In this document: positions 33,647-38,774 of the stretch, in pieces
Position numbering within the stretch: position 1 is the first letter of the stretch
Layout of the letters: each line of letters begins with the position of its first letter
NCBI GenBank assembly: GCA_964468725.1
Contig: CAYXVU010000028.1
Location: forward strand, 1-38,774
DNA: 38,774 bases
Reading direction: 5' to 3'
Origin: CAYXVU01 sp964468725
GTDB lineage: Bacteria; Acidobacteriota; Blastocatellia; UBA7656
Made by a program: the position numbers and the translations under genes
The notes under the pieces: generated by a model
What the model was told of the DNA's origin: nothing
The model's input: only the letters and a program-made list of their open reading frames with translations
Database searches by the model: none

Positions 33647-33989
33647 CCGGCGACCGAAGCCGCTCGTCCGATTTGGCAAGCGCTCGGCAGGAGCATTCCG
33701 TTCTCAACCGGAACGGAACACAGATGAACGCGGAGGAGACGGATGTTCACGGATACGACCAATTGAAGCGTGAGCATCCTTCCAATCGGTGTCTATCCGT
33801 GTCCAATCTCCTCTCCCCATCCGAACGTGTTGAGGATGGAATGCCCCGACTGCCCGGTCGTCAAAATTGCGACATCGCTTCGCTCGCTTGCCAGTGGCGC
33901 GAGACGGTTGATAAGGTAGCCGGGCAATTCAAACTTCAGTGGGTTCTCACAAAAATCAGAATCAATCTTCAGGTAGGAGGATAGCTGTT
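33647..33989. other. Spacer with low-complexity inverted repeat
   Basis: About 343 bases. No gene is supported. The tract at 33713-33759 (ACACAGATGAACGCGGAGGA and following) and an inverted, degenerate relative at 33788-33816 (ATCCGTGTCCAATCTCC) belong to the ATCCGTGTTCATCTGTG-type spacer repeats found in several phyla. The end of the spacer carries TAGGAGG for the next gene. Confidence 0.5.
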
Positions 33990-36900
33990 ATGCGAAAAGC
34001 ACGCACCTGGTTTCGCGTGATGGGTTTGCTCAGTCTGATCGCTTTGCTGGCCTTTGCAGCGCGCCCCGCGAGCACAGACGAAAACAAGGGCGTATCGCCC
34101 TTTGACGGGCTGCGATTTCGAGAGATCGGCCCTGCTTCGATGGCCGGACGCATTGACGATTTTGCCGTGCTCGAAAGCAACCCCGCCGTCTTCTATGTCG
34201 CCACAGCCACCGGCGGGCTATGGAAGACGATGAATCAAGGGACAACCTTCGAACCGGTCTTTGATAACGAAAACACCTCTTCGATTGGTGATGTCGCCAT
34301 CGCTCCGACCGATGCCAATCTGGTTTGGGTCGGCACGGGCGAAAATAATAATCGCCAGAGTTCGTCATGGGGCGATGGGGTTTACAAATCGGTTGACGGC
34401 GGCAAAAGCTGGAAGCACATGGGTTTGAAAGACTCACAGCATATTGCCCGCATCATCGTTGATCCGGTAGATCACGATGTCGTCTACGTTGCAGCGCTCG
34501 GCGCGTTGTGGGGAGCAGGCGGCGAGCGTGGCGTCTACAAAACCACAGACGGCGGATTGAGTTGGGCGAATGCGCTCAAGACCGATGGCGATACCGGCGC
34601 GACGGAACTGGTCATGGATCCGTCGAATAACAAGGTTCTTTATGCGGCGACCTATCAACGGCGGCGCGCAACCTGGGGGTTCAATGGCGGCGGCAACGGC
34701 AGCGCCATCTACAAAACCGCAGACGCCGGACGCACCTGGACGAAGCTCACACAAGGCATTCCCGAAGGCGCGAAAGGGCGCATCGGCATGGATGTCTATC
34801 GCCAGAATCCCAACATCGTATATGCGCGCATCGAACACCCGCGCGAAGGCGGCACTTATCGCTCGGAAGATGCGGGCGCAAGCTGGACGAAGATGAGCGC
34901 CACCAACCCGCGCCCGATGTACTTCAGCCAGATCCGCATTGATCCGAATAACGATCAACGCATTTACGTTCTCGGCGTGCAATTGCATATCTCTGATGAT
35001 GGCGGCAAGACATTTCGCAACGACGGCGCGGCAAAGATTCACGTTGATTTTCATGCGATGTGGGTCAATCCCGCCAATTCCAATCATACGATGATTGGCG
35101 GCGATGGCGGCGTCGGCATCTCGTATGACAAGAGCAAGACCTATGTTTGGTTGCGCAACATGCCGCTCGGTCAGTTCTATCACGCCTCCTATGATATGAA
35201 ACGCCCGTTCACCGTGTGCGGCGGTTTGCAAGACAATAATACGTGGTGCGGGCCGAGCGCCGTACGTTCGGCAAGCGGCATCGGCAACGATGAGTGGTTC
35301 ATCATCAGCGGCGGCGATGGTTTTGTCGGATTGCTTGACCCCACCAACCCCAACATTCTCTATGCCGAATCGCAAGACGGGCGCATGAGCCGCATTGATC
35401 GCACGACTAATGAGCGCAAAACGATTCGCCCCGAACCGATGGAAGGGGAGAAACCATATCGCTGGAATTGGGATACGCCGATGGCGCTCTCCCCACACAA
35501 CCCGGCGACGATTTTCGTTTGCGCCAATCACGTCTTTAAGTCTACGGATCGCGGCCATTCGTGGAAGACCATCAGCCCCGATTTGACGACGGCTACCGAC
35601 CGCGACACGTTGGAACTGATGAGCGTCAAAGGCAAAGACACCACCATCGCACGCAACGATGGCGTCAGTTCATACGGCAACCTGGTGAGCTTTGCCGAAT
35701 CGCCCAAACGCGCAGGGTTGTACTACACCGGCTCGGATGACGGACAGGTGAACGTGTCGCGCGATGACGGAGCGAATTGGTCGAATGTCACTTCGAAGGT
35801 TCCCGACTTGGGCAAAAACACCTACGTTTCGGAAGTCGCACCTTCGCGCTTCAATGAAGGCACGGTGTATGCCACTTTCGATGGCCATCGTTCGAACGAC
35901 TTCAAAACCTATGTTTACAAGAGCGAGGACTATGGGCAGAGTTGGAAATCCATCGCCGGGGATTTGCCAAAAGGGCAAGTAGCGCGCACCCTGACGGAAG
36001 ATTTGAAAAACCCGGAAGTGCTCTATCTGGGCACGGAATCCGGGCTGTTCGTAACGTTTGACAGAGGAAAGCAGTGGATGCGCGTGAAAGCCAATCTGCC
36101 GACCGTGCCGATTTATGAGATTACTCTGCACCCGCGCGACAATGCCATGATTTTGGCGACGCACGGGCGCAGTTTGTGGATTCTCGATGACCTCACGCCG
36201 TTGCAGCAGTTCGCCAGAGCGCGCGGCGAGGACGCGCATTTCTTTGCCGTACCGACAGCCTATCAGATGAACTTGGCCGGAGATCGCATGCGGGAATTCG
36301 AAGGCGATATGCAATTTCTCGGCAAAAATCCAGAGGTCGGCGCAAATCTGACCTACCACCTGAAAGCGCAGGCGAAGACGGTTGCTGTAACCGTGAAGGA
36401 TGCGTCCGGCACGGTCGTGCGGGAACTGTCCGGAATGGCGATGAAGGATAAAAACAAGGCCGGACTCAACACCGTAGTGTGGGATTTGCGCGTTGAGCCA
36501 TTGCCCGCGCCGCGTGGGCAGCAAGGTGGTGGTGGCGGCGGCTTTTTCGGCGGCGGCTTGGAAGGTCCCTTTGTTTTGCCGGGGGCGTATCAAGCTGTGT
36601 TGAAGGTGGACGGCAAAGAGGCGGCAACCCAGACCATCAATGTGCAGGGCGATCCCGATATTGTGATTTCGGATGAAGATCGTCGCGCTTGGTTCGATTC
36701 GGCGATGGAATTTCATCGTTTGCATAAGAAGTTCAACGATGCGGCGGAAAGCGTTGGCAGCCTGAACGAACGAATCCGCGCCTTGCAAGCGGTGGTGAAG
36801 GACAATGCGACGGTTCCGGCGGCGCTGAAAACGAAGCTCGAAGATTTTGTGAAACGCTTCGAGCCGGTTGGCAATCGCTTTGGCATCGGACTAGGTGACC

Positions 36901-37151
36901 CCTTCGTGACCGGCAACTTCGAACGTTTGTTGGGCAGTCTGCGATTTCGCATCGGCGGGCCGAAAGGCGCGATTATGGGTTCGACTTCCCGGCCGACCGA
37001 AATTCAGAGCCGTCAAATTCCTGAAGTCAAAACGGTGCTCGAAAAAGTCATTCAAGACGCGAATGTCCTGATTGCCGAGTTGCCCGCTTTGCTGAAGGAA
37101 TTTGCCGATAATAACCTTTACCCTGCACCCGTCAAACCGATCAGTCAATAA
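33990..37151 (+). CDS. VPS10/sortilin-type BNR beta-propeller protein (1053 aa), secreted
   Basis: ATG at 33990 with AGGAGG nine bases upstream; an in-frame start 17 codons earlier is not used. Signal segment V-M-G-L-L-S-L-I-A-L-L-A-F-A-A-R. The body is made of Asp-box repeats (S-x-D-x-G-x-x-W type): SVDGGKSW, TTDGGLSW, TADAGRTW, SEDAGASW, SDDGGKTF, STDRGHSW, SRDDGANW and SEDYGQSW, plus F-D-R-G-K-Q-W. That indicates a two-propeller VPS10-like or GH74-like fold. A Gly-rich hinge (GGGGGGFFGGG) near 845-855 joins a helical C-terminal domain (about 885-1050). Annotations in this family read glycosyl hydrolase, but I see no catalytic residues I can name. Adjacent to the M14 peptidase, possibly as a binding or sorting partner. 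Confidence 0.9.
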   Translation: MRKARTWFRVMGLLSLIALLAFAARPASTDENKGVSPFDGLRFREIGPASMAGRIDDFAVLESNPAVFYVATATGGLWKTMNQGTTFEPVFDNENTSSIGDVAIAPTDANLVWVGTGENNNRQSSSWGDGVYKSVDGGKSWKHMGLKDSQHIARIIVDPVDHDVVYVAALGALWGAGGERGVYKTTDGGLSWANALKTDGDTGATELVMDPSNNKVLYAATYQRRRATWGFNGGGNGSAIYKTADAGRTWTKLTQGIPEGAKGRIGMDVYRQNPNIVYARIEHPREGGTYRSEDAGASWTKMSATNPRPMYFSQIRIDPNNDQRIYVLGVQLHISDDGGKTFRNDGAAKIHVDFHAMWVNPANSNHTMIGGDGGVGISYDKSKTYVWLRNMPLGQFYHASYDMKRPFTVCGGLQDNNTWCGPSAVRSASGIGNDEWFIISGGDGFVGLLDPTNPNILYAESQDGRMSRIDRTTNERKTIRPEPMEGEKPYRWNWDTPMALSPHNPATIFVCANHVFKSTDRGHSWKTISPDLTTATDRDTLELMSVKGKDTTIARNDGVSSYGNLVSFAESPKRAGLYYTGSDDGQVNVSRDDGANWSNVTSKVPDLGKNTYVSEVAPSRFNEGTVYATFDGHRSNDFKTYVYKSEDYGQSWKSIAGDLPKGQVARTLTEDLKNPEVLYLGTESGLFVTFDRGKQWMRVKANLPTVPIYEITLHPRDNAMILATHGRSLWILDDLTPLQQFARARGEDAHFFAVPTAYQMNLAGDRMREFEGDMQFLGKNPEVGANLTYHLKAQAKTVAVTVKDASGTVVRELSGMAMKDKNKAGLNTVVWDLRVEPLPAPRGQQGGGGGGFFGGGLEGPFVLPGAYQAVLKVDGKEAATQTINVQGDPDIVISDEDRRAWFDSAMEFHRLHKKFNDAAESVGSLNERIRALQAVVKDNATVPAALKTKLEDFVKRFEPVGNRFGIGLGDPFVTGNFERLLGSLRFRIGGPKGAIMGSTSRPTEIQSRQIPEVKTVLEKVIQDANVLIAELPALLKEFADNNLYPAPVKPISQ

Positions 37152-37172
37152 ACCGCAGAGGGCAGGCATAAC

Positions 37173-37200
37173 GCGCTGCACTCGTTAGCGAGTGCAGCGC
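37173..37200 (+). terminator. Hairpin after the VPS10 gene
   Basis: Perfect 12-bp stem GCGCTGCACTCG / CGAGTGCAGCGC with a 4-base TTAG loop, 22 bases past the stop. A T run (ATTTTTTG) follows 13 or so bases later, further than in a classic terminator. Probable. Confidence 0.55.
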
Positions 37201-37241
37201 CAACCGCCTTCAGAATTTTTTGTGTGATTATGCTCTCGCCC

Positions 37242-38048
37242 ATGATCAAAGTTTTTTCTAAACCGAAGCCGATCATTGGCATGATTCATGTCGGCGCGTT
37301 GCCTGGCACCCCGGCGAGCACACAAAGCGTTGCCGAGTTGGCCGCGCAAGCCGCCGTCGAAGCGCGGCTCTACAGAGAGGGCGGAGTTGACGGCATCGGC
37401 ATCGAAAATATGCATGACGCTCCGTATCTGCGCGGCGCGGTCGGCGCAGAGATCGTCGCCGCGATGACCATGATCGGACAGGCGGTGAAAGCCGAAAGCA
37501 ACTTGCCGACGGGGATTCAAATCCTTGCGGGCGCAAATATCGAAGCGTTGGCCGTCGCCCATGCTGCCGCACTCGATTTTATCCGCGTCGAAGGCTACGC
37601 CTTCGCGCACGTCGCCGATGAAGGTTTGATTGAATCGAGCGCCGCACAGCTTCTACGCTATCGCAAAGCGATTGGTGCGGAGCGCGTCGCTGTGTGGGCA
37701 GACGTGAAGAAGAAACACTCTTCGCACGCCATCACGGCAGACATTTCATTGGGCGCGACGTGCGAAGCGGTAGAGTTTATGCGCGGCGATGCGGTGATTG
37801 TTACCGGCAGTGTGACCGGCAAAGCGCCGGAGATCGGAGATGTGCGCGAAGCCAAATCCCATTGCCGCTTGCCGGTTATCTTAGGTTCGGGCATAGAGGC
37901 AACCAACATCACAGATTTTTACCCGCTCGCCGACGGCTTCATCATCGGAACCTTTTTCAAAACGGACGGGTGTTGGCAAAACCCGGTTGACCCGGCGCGC
38001 ATTCAGTCGCTTCTGTCTGTTGTCAATCGCATGAACAGAGAAGCGTAA
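37242..38048 (+). CDS. BtpA family protein (TIM-barrel)
   Basis: 268-aa protein of the BtpA/photosystem I biogenesis family, also found in non-phototrophs. Motifs: K-P-I-I-G-M-I-H-V-G-A-L-P-G-T-P near the N-terminus, G-V-D-G-I-G-I-E-N-M-H-D-A-P, G-I-Q-I-L-A-G-A-N-I-E-A-L, then V-W-A-D-V-K-K-K-H-S-S-H and V-T-G-S-V-T-G-K-A-P-E. The chosen ATG (37242) gives the usual family N-terminus; GTG 37224 and ATG 37230 are in frame but none has a clear ribosome site. The true role outside photosynthetic cells is unknown. Monocistronic, downstream of the hairpin at 37173. Confidence 0.9.
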   Translation: MIKVFSKPKPIIGMIHVGALPGTPASTQSVAELAAQAAVEARLYREGGVDGIGIENMHDAPYLRGAVGAEIVAAMTMIGQAVKAESNLPTGIQILAGANIEALAVAHAAALDFIRVEGYAFAHVADEGLIESSAAQLLRYRKAIGAERVAVWADVKKKHSSHAITADISLGATCEAVEFMRGDAVIVTGSVTGKAPEIGDVREAKSHCRLPVILGSGIEATNITDFYPLADGFIIGTFFKTDGCWQNPVDPARIQSLLSVVNRMNREA

Positions 38049-38381
38049 CGTGAGGTTGCCTATGGCAAAGCCCGGAAAGGATGGTCTTCGATAGTACAAC
38101 GCCTGCGTCAGGTGCGCCGCGCAGATTCGATGCTAAATCCATTCATATGACATTGGAACACTCGAAAAATGTTATACCGAGTTGCAAAGCAAGACGAGAG
38201 GGTTGAGCGGCGGTCTCTGACCGTCGTCCTGTGGCGAGAACGGCGGTCAGAGACCGCCGCTCAACGAAGGGGGTTGCTGGTGTTTTTCCCTGCGCTATGC
38301 CCGCGCCCTGTCACCTCAGTTTTCTTGGCGATGCTTGGCGGCCAGCCAACAACGGCCTCTACCCATCTCGCGTGCTTCGAT
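38049..38381. other. Convergent spacer with REP-like doublet
   Basis: About 333 bases between two convergent genes. It contains the REP-like doublet 38202-38265 and no convincing gene. The doublet may insulate the two transcripts. Confidence 0.6.
38202..38265. repeat. REP-like doublet with perfect 22-bp inverted arms
   Basis: The left arm (38202-38223) begins GTTGAGCGGCGGTC and the right arm (38244-38265) ends GACCGCCGCTCAAC. The arms are perfect inverted copies 22 bp long, separated by 20 bases. Each arm contains its own mini-palindrome (CGGTC-TCT-GACCG). Confidence 0.9.
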
Positions 38382-38774
38382 TTAGAGCATCATCCTCATG
38401 ATTTGATAGTCGGCATTCACAAAGCCCAATTTTACGTATGCCTTAATCGCCCGTTCGTTGGTTTTATGAACATAGAGTCTTAATTCAACTGCCTGATTGG
38501 TTATGGCCGAATCCCTGACTGTCTGAAGCAACTGATTGATTAGCCTTTGTCCACGATATTCGGGTTTGAGGTAGACACTTTGAATCCACCAATAATATCC
38601 CGCGTTCCAGTCACTCCATTCTTTGACAACCGAGATATGTCCAAGGGCTTCTTGGTTGACATTTTCCATTATCCAGTAGGTTGCGATTGCTTCATTTTCC
38701 AACGCTGTACGAATGGCCACGCGAATTTTTCCCGCATCCTTACCGATGCCTTCCGCCTCGCGGGCTTCAGAGGC
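38382..38774 (-). CDS. GNAT-family N-acetyltransferase, N-terminus outside the window
   Basis: The frame stays open to the right edge (upstream of the ATG at 38720, codons read A-S-E-A-R-E-A-E-G-I-G-K-D-A-G-K-I-R without a stop), so the gene is probably cut. The visible part matches the GNAT core: G-H-I-S-V-V-K-E, Y-W-W-I-Q-S-V-Y-L-K-P-E-Y-R-G-Q-R-L (acetyl-CoA-binding motif A, with a second Gly lacking in R-G-Q-R-L), L-R-L-Y-V-H-K-T-N-E-R-A-I-K-A-Y-V-K-L-G-F. The substrate is unknown. Confidence 0.85.
   Translation of the reverse strand, partial: ASEAREAEGIGKDAGKIRVAIRTALENEAIATYWIMENVNQEALGHISVVKEWSDWNAGYYWWIQSVYLKPEYRGQRLINQLLQTVRDSAITNQAVELRLYVHKTNERAIKAYVKLGFVNADYQIMRMML

Noticed and set aside
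34434..36788. Long leftward frames (372-374 codons) antisense to the VPS10 gene
   Set aside because: They mirror the codon pattern of the real gene, which has a signal peptide, ribosome site and Asp-box repeats.
1..38774. tRNA, rRNA, riboswitch, phage or insertion-sequence genes
   Set aside because: I looked for typical clover-leaf arms, transposase and integrase motifs and conserved RNA elements and found none I could support.

Overview
The window looks like a chromosomal piece of a Gram-negative, aerobic, organic-matter-degrading bacterium, most likely an Acidobacteriota member close to Blastocatellia. This is an inference from the gene mix: a large secreted M14 peptidase, a VPS10/BNR propeller protein, a cytochrome-c/copper monooxygenase fusion, GH97, DUF3810 and gingipain-like surface proteins. 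I see no rRNA or marker gene to prove it. Runs of N at 13503-13512 and 14858-14957 show that it is a draft scaffold.

Layout. 1-252 (-): start of an HlyD/RND-type membrane fusion protein. 543-779 (+): a small unknown protein. 870-1862 (-): lipA. 2008-12246 (-): two large secreted gingipain-like (peptidase C25) proteins with a shared C-terminal half and different N-terminal modules. 12579-19077 (-): lipB, then a full 2-oxoacid dehydrogenase set read in the order lpd, E1 alpha, E1 beta, E2, closed by a strong terminator. 19422-20513 (-): a DUF3810 membrane metalloprotease-like protein. 20747-22933 (+): a SusB-type GH97 alpha-glucosidase. 23048-24850 (-): cysteine hydrolase, an unknown Cys-rich protein and a methyltransferase. 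24907-26547 (-): a cytochrome c/PHM-type copper monooxygenase. 26740-29472 (-): a compact operon of Coa1-like protein, YacG, TlpA-type thioredoxin and pyruvate kinase. 29920-38048 (+): crotonase-family protein, M14 carboxypeptidase, VPS10/BNR protein and BtpA. 38382 to the right edge (-): a GNAT acetyltransferase, cut by the window.

How the genes fit together. LipB and LipA make the lipoyl cofactor that the E2 subunit needs, so cofactor synthesis and its main client sit within about 18 kb, interrupted by the two surface proteins. Pyruvate kinase supplies pyruvate, one possible substrate of the complex. The M14 peptidase, the VPS10 protein, GH97 and the C25 proteins suggest a secreted or periplasmic apparatus for peptides and alpha-glucans.

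Non-coding structure. Intergenic spacers carry a family of palindromic REP-like elements (about 26.68, 29.69, 29.78 and 38.23 kb), several clear hairpin terminators, and two kinds of low-complexity spacer repeats. A perfect 226-bp direct repeat encodes the two lipoyl domains of E2 and explains the 100-N gap as an assembly artefact.
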